Shown here: piece after piece, positions 1 to 9,003 of the stretch | How the letters are laid out: every line of letters starts with the position of its first letter | Position numbering within the stretch: the first letter of the stretch is position 1 | Assembly (NCBI GenBank): GCA_016871315.1 | Contig: VFZE01000001.1 | Location: forward strand, 248,001 to 312,000 | Direction: 5' to 3' | DNA from: Acidimicrobiia bacterium | GTDB taxonomy: Bacteria > Acidobacteriota > Terriglobia > Bryobacterales > Bryobacteraceae | DNA: 64,000 nt | Position numbers and translations under genes: made by a program | Notes under the pieces: model-generated | Database searches by the model: none | Seen by the model: only the letters and a program-made list of their open reading frames with translations | Told to the model about the DNA's origin: nothing

Positions 1-1
1 G

Positions 2-232
2 GAGCGCGGCACGCTGGTGGCGAGCGGGTTGATCGCGGGGGAGGCAACGCTGGGCATTTTGCTGGCGGTGGCGTTTGTGGGGGGGATTCCGTCGCTGACG
101 CAGGCGCTGACTGGGGCGGCGGAGCTTCCGTTTTATGAACAGTGGGGCGGGTGGTTGTCGGTGGCTGGGTTCGTGAGCATCGGGTGGGTGCTGACGCGAC
201 TGGTGGCGCCGAAGAACACAACTCTCCCGTAG
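2..232 (+). CDS. OPT-family oligopeptide transporter, C-terminal end (partial)
   Basis: Only the last ~76 codons are in the window; the reading frame is open from base 2 and ends at TAG. It contains a run like GTLVASGLIAGEATLGILLA and a second hydrophobic segment (about residues 48-65), as at the end of OPT/YSL family membrane transporters that import oligopeptides or metal chelates. The conserved ASGLIAGE-type motif is what suggests the family. The upstream body is missing, so substrate cannot be judged. Followed by a minus-strand gene, so it ends its transcription unit here. Confidence 0.6.
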   Translation, partial: ERGTLVASGLIAGEATLGILLAVAFVGGIPSLTQALTGAAELPFYEQWGGWLSVAGFVSIGWVLTRLVAPKNTTLP

Positions 233-283
233 TGGCTGGCGCTGATTTAGGTTTTGTGGATGGTTTGTCGTGTTCCGCCTCCC

Positions 284-907
284 TTACGGCCGCGGTTCTG
301 TGTGTGGAGCAGGGGTGTTGGGGGGAAAAGTGAGGTCAGGGAGGGGGATTTCAGCGTCGAATTGGGGCGGAATTGGGTTTGTTTTGTAATTCCGCGTATC
401 CGGTTGAGGAGCGGGCGTTTGGGCGAGCTTGCGGCGCAGGGCCTGGAGCTGCAAGAGCTGTTTCAGGGACTGGTTGTAGGCGCGGCGGGCGGCCGATTCG
501 TAACGGGAGAGTTTGAGGATGGACTGTGCGGCGTCGGCGTCCTGATAGAAGATGTGGGCAGAGATGTTGATGGGATCGGTGCCGGGCGGGAGGAGGGCGA
601 CCAGGTCTTTGCTGGGCAGGAAGAGGCGCGTTTCCATTTTTGCGATGCGCATGAGTTTCCACTGGGACTGGGCGATTTGATCGACGAGGAAGCGTTCGGT
701 TTCGCCAGTTGGCGAGAGGTCGGAGCGGAGGGAGGCGCGCAGGGCGTCATATTCGGCGGGATCTTCGCCGGGAATGATGACGTGGGCGCCGGATAGACCA
801 TGACGGGTCGCATTGGCAGCGACGGTTTGCTTGCCTTCCAGCGTCCGTGGACCGGTGGAATGCTGCGCGTTTTTCTTGTTGGCAATCTTCTGAGCTTTGG
901 AAGCCAT
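284..907 (-). CDS. conserved hypothetical protein with STGPRT..GK..A.NA..HGL motif
   Basis: 207 residues. The N-terminus has a short basic stretch followed by the motif STGPRTLEGKQTVAANATRH, a signature of a small protein family that is often present in several copies in Acidobacteriota and related genomes; its function is unknown. The middle (about 75-165) is helical and rich in Q, K, R and L; the last ~40 residues are proline-rich and look disordered. AAAGGA lies 9 bases before the ATG, which supports the start. It stands alone: 123 bp separate its start from the end of the HtrA gene on the same strand. No catalytic or transmembrane features are visible. Confidence 0.75.
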   Translation of the reverse strand: MASKAQKIANKKNAQHSTGPRTLEGKQTVAANATRHGLSGAHVIIPGEDPAEYDALRASLRSDLSPTGETERFLVDQIAQSQWKLMRIAKMETRLFLPSKDLVALLPPGTDPINISAHIFYQDADAAQSILKLSRYESAARRAYNQSLKQLLQLQALRRKLAQTPAPQPDTRNYKTNPIPPQFDAEIPLPDLTFPPNTPAPHTEPRP

Positions 908-1030
908 AAATAGAATCCTTTCGGTCCGATTGTGACGGGCGTGGTGAAAGGGATGACGGCTTCGAATGGGGAAGTGATTGAGAAACAGGGCGGAAATAAT
1001 TTTCCGGCTTCGGTGATCGAGCGTGCGAGG

Positions 1031-2179
1031 TTAGAGAGTCTGTTCGCGTGCGGCGCCGAGGGTGACAGTGACCTTCGTGGTTTGGCCGCCGCGGAAGATG
1101 GTGAGTTCGACGCGGTCGCCGGGGCGCTTGCGCATGACGACGCCGCGGATGGTGTTGGGGCCTTGGACGGCTTCGCCATCGATGGCCATGATGAGGTCGC
1201 CGCCGATGCCGATTTCGGTGTTGCCAATGTAGCCCCAGCGGCGGGCGCCGCGGAGGCCGGCGGATTCGGCGGGGGAGTTGGGAGTGATTTCGTAGATGAG
1301 CATGCCGCCCTTGGCGGGAAGGTCGATGGCCTGTGCGAGGTCGCCGGCGACGTAGACGCCGCTGACGCCGAGGGTGGGACGGCCGTACTTGCGGGAGGAC
1401 TGGAAGGCCTCCATCATGACCTTGGCGCGATTGACGGGCATGGCGAAGCCGATGCCGATGTTGCCGCCGGGGCCGTAGATGGCGGTGTTGACGCCGATGA
1501 CGTTGCCTTGCGAGTCGAGCAGGGCTCCGCCGGAGTTGCCTGGGTTGATGGCAGCGTCGGTCTGGAGCATGCCTTCCATGACGCGGCCGCTGTCGTCGCG
1601 GATGTCGCGGCCGAGGGAGCTGATGACGCCCGTGGTGAGAGTGCCGGCGAGGCCGAAGGGATTGCCGATGGCGAGGACTTTCTGGCCGACTTGAACTTTG
1701 TCGGAGTCGCCGAGGCGGAGGGGGACGACTTTCTTGCGGGGAGTGACTTTGATGAGGGCGAGATCGTTGGCGGGGTCGCGGTCAACGATTTCGGCCTCGT
1801 AGCGGGACTGGTCGCCGAGAGTGACCTGGAGTTTGGCGGAACCGGAAACGACGTGGTTGTTGGTGATGATGAGCCCCTCTTCATTGACGAAGAAGCCGCT
1901 GCCGGAGCCCTGGACGGGATAGATGTTGAAGAAGAAGTCGCGCTTGTAGACGGTGGAGGTGATGTTGACGGTGGATTCGTGTGCGCGCTTATAGATGTCG
2001 ATGTTGTTCATCTCGTCGGGGCTGAGGCCGGCGGAGTGAGCGACGCCGGGGCCGGACCAGAGGGGACGGTCGGCGGCGCCGCCGGCGCCAGACCAGATGG
2101 ACTGGAAGCGTGAGCTGGAGGTGAAGTAGAGGAATCCCGCGGCGAGCAGAGCCGCCAAAATGAGCGTACGCAGTTTCAT
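1031..2179 (-). CDS. htrA: HtrA/Deg-type periplasmic serine protease with PDZ domain
   Basis: 382 residues. An N-terminal hydrophobic segment (about 4-20) anchors or exports it. The trypsin-like domain shows the full triad: His109 in TNNHV, Asp139 in ANDLAL and Ser217 in GNSGG. One PDZ domain follows at about 265-375. Known HtrA proteases degrade misfolded envelope proteins and PDZ domains recognise exposed C-termini. The reading frame is open 73 codons further upstream, but that part is antisense-like and overlaps coaE; the ATG at 2179 has GAGGAGG 9 bases before it and begins a proper signal sequence. It is last in the operon permease-folD-coaE-htrA, 13 bp after coaE. Confidence 0.92.
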   Translation of the reverse strand: MKLRTLILAALLAAGFLYFTSSSRFQSIWSGAGGAADRPLWSGPGVAHSAGLSPDEMNNIDIYKRAHESTVNITSTVYKRDFFFNIYPVQGSGSGFFVNEEGLIITNNHVVSGSAKLQVTLGDQSRYEAEIVDRDPANDLALIKVTPRKKVVPLRLGDSDKVQVGQKVLAIGNPFGLAGTLTTGVISSLGRDIRDDSGRVMEGMLQTDAAINPGNSGGALLDSQGNVIGVNTAIYGPGGNIGIGFAMPVNRAKVMMEAFQSSRKYGRPTLGVSGVYVAGDLAQAIDLPAKGGMLIYEITPNSPAESAGLRGARRWGYIGNTEIGIGGDLIMAIDGEAVQGPNTIRGVVMRKRPGDRVELTIFRGGQTTKVTVTLGAAREQTL

Positions 2180-2192
2180 AAGAGTGTCCTCC

Positions 2193-2801
2193 TCATGCCG
2201 CCTTGATGGTTCGCAGTTGTTCCCAAACCAGTCTAGTTTGACGGCGCGTTTCTTCTCTAGTACCGGAAGTATCGATGACAAAGTCTGCCAAGCGGGCTTT
2301 TTCCTCGAGCGGCATCTGGCGGCGGATGCGATCGAGCACCTTTTCGCGGTCGAGGCCATCGCGGGCCATGGCGCGGCGGATCTGCTCTTGGGCCCCACAG
2401 ACGGTGACGATCATTTTTTGGTACATGCGGCAGCCTCCGGTTTCGAAGTGAATAGCTGCTTCCACGATGACAATGCCTCCGGGGTCAGTTTTCTCGAACT
2501 CCTGAATCAGCCTCTCCTGCCTAGCCCAAACGGGCGGATGAACCAGAGCGTTGAGCGCGGCGAGTTTATCGGGATCGCGGAACACGATGGCGCCGAGCGC
2601 TTTCCGGTCAATGGATCCGTCTTCTTTCAGAATACTCCCGGCGAAGGCTTCGATGACGGCCGCGTAGGCTTCGGCGCCGGGGGCGAGCACCTGGTGGCCG
2701 AGATCGTCGGCGCGGATGAGGTGGCAGCCGAATCCGGCGAGCAGCTCGCCGACATGGCTTTTTCCGGTGGCATAGCCGCCGGTGAGACCGACGCGGAGCA
2801 T
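2193..2801 (-). CDS. coaE: dephospho-CoA kinase
   Basis: 202 residues. Catalyses the last step of CoA synthesis, ATP-dependent phosphorylation of dephospho-CoA at the ribose 3'-OH, in the cytoplasm. The P-loop GGYATGKS lies at about 8-15, RADDLGHQV follows, and VIVEAAIHFETGG corresponds to the family's conserved LLFE region with Glu. The C-terminal R-R-x-M-P-x-E-E-K motif is typical of CoaE. Length is normal. It starts 3 bp after the folD stop, so the two are translated from one message. A CoA enzyme next to folD is a frequent housekeeping arrangement. Confidence 0.95.
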   Translation of the reverse strand: MLRVGLTGGYATGKSHVGELLAGFGCHLIRADDLGHQVLAPGAEAYAAVIEAFAGSILKEDGSIDRKALGAIVFRDPDKLAALNALVHPPVWARQERLIQEFEKTDPGGIVIVEAAIHFETGGCRMYQKMIVTVCGAQEQIRRAMARDGLDREKVLDRIRRQMPLEEKARLADFVIDTSGTREETRRQTRLVWEQLRTIKAA

Positions 2802-2804
2802 GGC

Positions 2805-3728
<924 letters not shown>

Positions 3729-3730
3729 CG

Positions 3731-5137
3731 TCAGGCCTGGCCCCCCGAGGGCCGCAGGCGGAAACGATAGACGAGCGCGCCGGTGGCGACAGTGAGGATG
3801 GCGAGGGTGGAGATCATCGGGCGGAGCGTGAATCCGAACAGTGTCATCCAGGTGCCGACCATGAGAAAGATTGCGGGAATGAGCGGGTAAGCGAAGCTGA
3901 CGATCTTGAGCTTTTGCCAGCCGGGACGCTTGCGAAAGATGAGCAGCGAGGCGACGGAGATGGTAGCGAAGAAGTTGAGCATGAAGCCGATGTAGAGGAC
4001 GAGGTCCGGAAAAGAGGTCATGGTCAAGAGCATGGCGCAGACGCCCTGGCAGAGGATGGCGAAAACCGGGGTGTGCCAGCGGGGATGGACGTGGCTGGCG
4101 GCTTCCACGAAGGCATTGTTCTTGGCCATGGCGTAGTAGACGCGCGGACCGATGGTGACCATGGCGTTGACGGTGGAGACGAGGGAGACGGCCATGAGTC
4201 CGGAGAAGATGCCTGCGACAGCGGGTCCAAAGAGGCTGGCGGCGGCGAGACTGCCGATGGCGATGACGCCTTTCATTTTTTCGAGGGGGAGAGCATAGAT
4301 GAAGACGATGTTGAGGCCGAGATAGAGGACAGCGACAAGGGCCGCGCCGAGAGCAAGAGCCCTGGGCAGGGTGCGAGCGGGCTGCTGGAGCTCTTCGGCG
4401 ACGTAGGTGGCGGCGTTCCAGCCGCTATAGCTGAAGTAGGCAAAGAAGAGGCTGATGGCGAACTGCGCGGCCAGGGGCGTGGTGGAAGTCGGCGTGGTGG
4501 TCATGGTGAAGTGGTCCCAGTTGCCGGTTCCGGCGGACAGACCGAGGACGATGAAGGCGATGAGGACGGCGATCTTGGTGGCGGTGAGTACGTTTTGGAG
4601 CGGCGCGACGATGCGGACACCGAACAGATTGATGATGGTGAAGATGGCGATGAGAACGGAGGCGCACAGCTGAGCACCGCCCAATTCGAGGGCACCGTCG
4701 AAGAAGCTCATCTTAGCGTTGGCCTTTTGGAGCTGCGGCCAGAAATAGCCGAGGTAATCGGAGAAGGCGAGGGCGGCGGCGGCGATGGGGGCCGAGAATC
4801 CGGCGAAGAAAGAGACCCAGCCGGTCATAAAGCCCCAAGTGGGTCCGAAGGCCTGAGTGAGGTAGACGTATTCGCCGCCGGAGCTGGGGAAGTTGACGCC
4901 GAGCTCGGAGTAGCAGAATGCGCCGGCGAGGGCGCAGAGAGCGCCGACGAGCCAGATGAGCAGCACCGGGCCAACCTGACCGAAGTCGGCGGCGAGGAAG
5001 CCGGTGGTGGTAAAGATGCCGGTGCCGATCATGTTGGAGACGACCAGCGCGGCTGCGCTGATGACTCCCATCTGACGGACGAGGGTTGCAGTGGATTCAG
5101 GGAGGCGGGAACGGAGGCCCGCCTTGGCAGTGCTCAC
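3731..5137 (-). CDS. APC-superfamily amino acid permease
   Basis: About 468 residues with roughly 12 hydrophobic segments. The first helix has SNMIGTGIFTTTG, the conserved unwound APC motif that binds the amino-acid backbone; SELGVNFPSSGGEYVYL and the later SYSGWNAATYVAEE are also family hallmarks. Substrate cannot be told. Start choice: an open frame extends to an ATG at 5191, but that would overlap the divergent lgt start; the GTG at 5137 is preferred. A TACAAT box ends only 6 bases before this GTG on the same strand and there is no Shine-Dalgarno sequence, so the message may be leaderless. First gene of the permease-folD-coaE-htrA operon. Confidence 0.9.
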   Translation of the reverse strand: MSTAKAGLRSRLPESTATLVRQMGVISAAALVVSNMIGTGIFTTTGFLAADFGQVGPVLLIWLVGALCALAGAFCYSELGVNFPSSGGEYVYLTQAFGPTWGFMTGWVSFFAGFSAPIAAAALAFSDYLGYFWPQLQKANAKMSFFDGALELGGAQLCASVLIAIFTIINLFGVRIVAPLQNVLTATKIAVLIAFIVLGLSAGTGNWDHFTMTTTPTSTTPLAAQFAISLFFAYFSYSGWNAATYVAEELQQPARTLPRALALGAALVAVLYLGLNIVFIYALPLEKMKGVIAIGSLAAASLFGPAVAGIFSGLMAVSLVSTVNAMVTIGPRVYYAMAKNNAFVEAASHVHPRWHTPVFAILCQGVCAMLLTMTSFPDLVLYIGFMLNFFATISVASLLIFRKRPGWQKLKIVSFAYPLIPAIFLMVGTWMTLFGFTLRPMISTLAILTVATGALVYRFRLRPSGGQA

Positions 5138-5189
5138 CCGGTCATTGTACAGCGGCGGCCGCCGGGGATGTGGCATATTGCTATGGCGC

Positions 5190-5939
5190 ATGATCCCCTA
5201 CGTGGAACTCCATTCGATACAGGTCGGGCTGATCCGGATTCCGGTGCAGCCACTGCTAGCGGCGGTGGGGATCATGACGGGCCACTTTCTATTCATCCGG
5301 AGGGCGCGGCGGCAGGGGCTTGAGCCGGCGGAGGCGGCTTCGATGAGCTTCTGGATGGTGGCGGCGGGACTGGCGGGGGCACACTTATTCCGGTTTCTCT
5401 ATTTGCCCGATCTACTTAGTAATGATCCGTGGATCTGGGCGAAAACCACGGCGGGATTATCCAGCTTTGGCGGATTGTCGGGCGGGCTCATCGGAGCGGG
5501 GGCGTATGCGCGGATTCGGGGCATGCCGCAGGCCAGGCTTTACGGCTACCTGGACTCGCTGGCCTACGTTTTCCCGAGCGCGTGGATCTTCGGGCGGCTC
5601 GGCTGCAGCCTGGTGCATGATCATCCGGGCCTCCGGTCGACAAGCGTGCTGGCCGTCAACTTCCCCCGGTTCCCGCGGTTCGATCTTGGCGTGATCGAAC
5701 TTCTTTTTCTCGCCGTCGTAATAGTCCCCCTGTTCCTGATTTTGGACCGCCGCCCCCGGCCGGCGGTATTCTACTTGCCATTATTGCTGTGCACGTACGG
5801 TCTGTTCCGGATTCTGCTGGACCGACTGCATGTGGACCCACCGCGTTACTTCGGGCTGAGTGTTGACACGGTTGCCTACGGCTTGCTGGTCGCATTAGGA
5901 TTCTATCAGAGGAGGCACGGGAGACTATGGGCAACCTAG
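5190..5939 (+). CDS. lgt: prolipoprotein diacylglyceryl transferase-like protein
   Basis: 249 residues, about seven membrane segments. Lgt moves diacylglycerol from phosphatidylglycerol to the lipobox cysteine of prolipoproteins at the inner membrane. The conserved regions are recognisable: SSFGGLSGGLIGA, then PSAWIFGRLGCSLVHDHPG with the family Arg and the H-D-H-P-G variant of the signature, and a C-terminal FYLPLLLCTYGLFRILLDRL. It is somewhat shorter and more divergent than the Escherichia coli enzyme, so an Lgt paralogue with another lipid substrate is possible. ATG at 5190 begins PYVELHSI-like Lgt sequence. Its last 13 bases overlap the next gene. Confidence 0.82.
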   Translation: MIPYVELHSIQVGLIRIPVQPLLAAVGIMTGHFLFIRRARRQGLEPAEAASMSFWMVAAGLAGAHLFRFLYLPDLLSNDPWIWAKTTAGLSSFGGLSGGLIGAGAYARIRGMPQARLYGYLDSLAYVFPSAWIFGRLGCSLVHDHPGLRSTSVLAVNFPRFPRFDLGVIELLFLAVVIVPLFLILDRRPRPAVFYLPLLLCTYGLFRILLDRLHVDPPRYFGLSVDTVAYGLLVALGFYQRRHGRLWAT

Positions 5940-8900
5940 TGAAGAGACACGCCAGCACAAGTGCACTGTTCCTTCTATGCGGCTGGCTGGTATTCGGTGG
6001 AGCACCCATCAACAGCCTCGAGCTAAGCTACTTGGAGTGCATTGATGAGGAGGAGCTGGGTAAAGATGACGCTCTCTGCCTTTTAGCCCTTTCGTTCTTA
6101 ACGGGCCTCGCGCCCAACTCGCTACCGCCAACCGGCACTCCGCCGGTAGTTTTTGAGACGAACCTCGGACAGGTGGACGGCTCATACCAGTTTGTGGCGC
6201 GGGCACGGGAATACACAGTCATGCTGAATAGCGGCGCGATGGAGTTTGCCCTCACAGACCGGGCCGGTGAAACGCAAGGCCGTGTACGGGCGAGCTTGAA
6301 GAACTACTCCGGCGCAGCCGAGCCATCGGCGGAGGAGCCGCTTCCGGGCCACGTCAACTATTTCATCGGCAACGACGCTGCACGGTGGGTAACCGACGTC
6401 CCGACATTCTCCCAGGTCCGCTACCGGTCCGTGTATCCGGGAGTGGATGTCGTTTATTACGGCAAGGAAGGCCGAATGGAGTTCGACTTCGTGGTAGCTC
6501 CGGGCACGGACCCCAACGTAATCTCGATCGCGCTGGAAGGAGCAACCCAAGTGACCGAAGATGGGGACGGGAATCTGCGCCTACGTTCCGGCCTGGGCGA
6601 GATGACCTGGCAGAAACCAAGGCTCTATCAAACGAAAGAGCGGGGCCGGACGCGCGTGGAAGGCCGTTACCGGCTGAACGGCAAAGGGGAACTGGGATTC
6701 GAAGTGGGACGATACGATCCCAGCCTGCCGCTAGTCATTGACCCGGTGATCGTCTATTCGACGTTCCTGGGAAGGACCATGCCGGATGGAGCGGGCAGAG
6801 TAGTGGTGGACGCCAACGGAAACAGCTACTTCACCGGGCTGACTTATGACGACATTTTTCCCGTGTCGGCGGGAACGTTCCGCTCTCCGCCGGAGACGGC
6901 GAATCTGGGGAACATTGTGGTCACCAAGCTGAACGCCGCCGGCGCACCAGTCTACACGACGCACCTGGGCGGGGCATTCCTTGACGGCGCGGTGGGGATC
7001 GCGGTGGATTCCTCGGGCAGCGTGTACCTGGCCGGCTCGACGGAAAGCCATAACTACCCGTTGACTCCGAGTGCGATAAAGAACAACTTTCCGTCCAAAC
7101 GAGCGGCGGGCAGCGACGGGATGGACTGCGTGATCACGAAGCTGAACAGCGCGGGGAACGCGCTTGTGTACTCCACTTATTTCGGCGGCGCGAAATCGGA
7201 TGCGTGCCTGGACATCGCGGTGGACGCGACAGGCAACGCGTACGTGACGGGCTGGACGACATCGAATCCATTTCCGGTGTCGGAATCGGCGCCGCAGCGG
7301 ATCAACCGCGGAAGAGGCGATGTATTTGTGGCGAAGCTGAATCCTGCCGGCACGGGGATTGTGTGGGCCACGCTGCTGGGAGGCACACGCAACGATCAGC
7401 CGACGTCGATCGCGGTGGACGCGGCCGGCAACGCGTATGTGGCCGGCCATTCGAACTCGTCCCTCGGGTTCCCCGTCACGCAGGGCGCCCTCCAGACGGC
7501 GTACGCCGGAACGTCGCCGCCGTCTTTGTCAAGAAGCGGGGACGCATTTGTGGCGAAGATCAACGCCGACGGCGCGGGTTTTGGCTACGTCACTTATCTC
7601 GGCGGCCGAGGCGACGATGTTGCCGGCGATATCGCGGTGGACGCCCAAGGCAACGTCTACGTGGCGGGCCAAACGATGTCGGAGAACTTCCCGACCACGC
7701 CAGGCGCCTTCCGCACAAGCTTCCAGGGGCGAGGAGGCAACAACATCTTCCCGGGAGGTGATGGCTTCGTCGCGAAAATCAACCCGGCAGGCTCCTCTCT
7801 TGTCTGGTCCACTTATCTGGGCGGTTCGATGGACGATTGGGCGACGTCGGTTGCGCTGGACCAAGCGGGGAACGTATGGGTGGGCGGCGCGACGCTTTCC
7901 ACCAACTTCCCGATTTCCCAGGACGCGACACAGAGAACCTATAGGGGCTCCGATCCGGAATCGAACTTCCCGACCGGCGATGCATTTCTGGTCCAGTTGT
8001 CCAGCGCCGGCTCGGCGCTGATGTTCGGCACATACCTGGGCGGCATCCACGACGACTTCGTCATGGGGGTCGCGCTGGACCGGTCGAACAACGTGTGGGT
8101 AACCGGCAGCACGCGGTCGCGCGATTTCATCACTACCGCGGGGGCGATCCAAAGAAACTTCGGCGGCACAACAACGACGGCTGTGCCGCTGGGCGACGCG
8201 TTGATAACCAAGTTCGGCGACGCGCCTCCTCCGGCGGGCGGGAACGTGTCGCTGGGCGGCATTGTCTCGAACGCGAGCTTCATCGGCGGGGCGGTGGCGC
8301 CAGGGGAGATCGTGTTCCTGGGCGGAAGCAACATCGGCCCGGGGAACCTGCTGACGGCGGGGGTGACGGCGGCGGGAACGCTGAGCACGGTATTGGGGGA
8401 AACGAGGGTTCTGTTTGACGGCCAGGCATCGCCGTTGATCTATGTATCCGGCACGCAGACGAGCGCGATCGTTCCATATCGGGTAGCGGGGCAGGCGTCG
8501 ACGCAAGTGGTGGTGGAGTATCGCGGGGAGCGTTCGGCGCCGCTGGTTGTGCCGGTGGTGGCGAGCCGCCCGGGGCTGTTTTCGGCGAACTCATCGGGGC
8601 GCGGGCAGGGAGCGATTCTGAACGAGAACAACAGTTTCAACTCGGCGGCGAATCCGGCGCGGAAAGGGAGCATCGTGCAGCTGTTCGGGACCGGTGAGGG
8701 GCAAACGAACCCGCCGGGCGTGGACGGGCAACTGGCGACGCAAGTGTTTCCGAGGCCCGTTCTTCCGGTATCGGTGACGATAGGCGGACGAACAGCGGAT
8801 CTGCTGTACGCCGGCGCCGCTCCAAGTCTGGTGGCGGGACTGCTCCAGGTAAACGCGAAGATCCCTGAAGATTCTCCTTCGGGCGACCTGGAGGTGATCG

Positions 8901-8953
8901 TGACAGCCGGCAACGCCCGCTCGCAGACCGGGCTGACGGTTGCGGTGCAGTAA
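5927..8953 (+). CDS. secreted SBBP beta-propeller protein with TIGR03437 C-terminal domain
   Basis: 1008 residues. After a signal-peptide-like segment (about 8-28) comes a DUF7948-type domain beginning FETNLGQVDGSY, then about eight SBBP repeats of the form STYLGG...D.a..IAVDa.GNvYVaG.T.S.nFPtT.GA. The last ~230 residues (from GGIVSNASFIGG to the end) are a TIGR03437 domain: GEIVFLGGSNIGP, LFDGQASPLIYVS, GTGEGQTNPPGVDG and LLYAGAAP. Both domains are common in very large exported proteins of Solibacter-like Acidobacteriota; the propellers probably bind ligands or surfaces, but no function is established. It starts inside the end of lgt (13-bp overlap), which fits translational coupling. Confidence 0.9.
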   Translation: MGNLVKRHASTSALFLLCGWLVFGGAPINSLELSYLECIDEEELGKDDALCLLALSFLTGLAPNSLPPTGTPPVVFETNLGQVDGSYQFVARAREYTVMLNSGAMEFALTDRAGETQGRVRASLKNYSGAAEPSAEEPLPGHVNYFIGNDAARWVTDVPTFSQVRYRSVYPGVDVVYYGKEGRMEFDFVVAPGTDPNVISIALEGATQVTEDGDGNLRLRSGLGEMTWQKPRLYQTKERGRTRVEGRYRLNGKGELGFEVGRYDPSLPLVIDPVIVYSTFLGRTMPDGAGRVVVDANGNSYFTGLTYDDIFPVSAGTFRSPPETANLGNIVVTKLNAAGAPVYTTHLGGAFLDGAVGIAVDSSGSVYLAGSTESHNYPLTPSAIKNNFPSKRAAGSDGMDCVITKLNSAGNALVYSTYFGGAKSDACLDIAVDATGNAYVTGWTTSNPFPVSESAPQRINRGRGDVFVAKLNPAGTGIVWATLLGGTRNDQPTSIAVDAAGNAYVAGHSNSSLGFPVTQGALQTAYAGTSPPSLSRSGDAFVAKINADGAGFGYVTYLGGRGDDVAGDIAVDAQGNVYVAGQTMSENFPTTPGAFRTSFQGRGGNNIFPGGDGFVAKINPAGSSLVWSTYLGGSMDDWATSVALDQAGNVWVGGATLSTNFPISQDATQRTYRGSDPESNFPTGDAFLVQLSSAGSALMFGTYLGGIHDDFVMGVALDRSNNVWVTGSTRSRDFITTAGAIQRNFGGTTTTAVPLGDALITKFGDAPPPAGGNVSLGGIVSNASFIGGAVAPGEIVFLGGSNIGPGNLLTAGVTAAGTLSTVLGETRVLFDGQASPLIYVSGTQTSAIVPYRVAGQASTQVVVEYRGERSAPLVVPVVASRPGLFSANSSGRGQGAILNENNSFNSAANPARKGSIVQLFGTGEGQTNPPGVDGQLATQVFPRPVLPVSVTIGGRTADLLYAGAAPSLVAGLLQVNAKIPEDSPSGDLEVIVTAGNARSQTGLTVAVQ

Positions 8954-9003
8954 TCGGCGCGGCGCGGTTCATGGAACAATAGAAGTAGCTGGAGAATCGC
9001 GCC

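Noticed and set aside
5138-5191. ATG at 5191 or 5176 as start of the APC permease
   Set aside because: These starts overlap the divergent lgt start and add a Pro/Arg-rich extension unlike the family.
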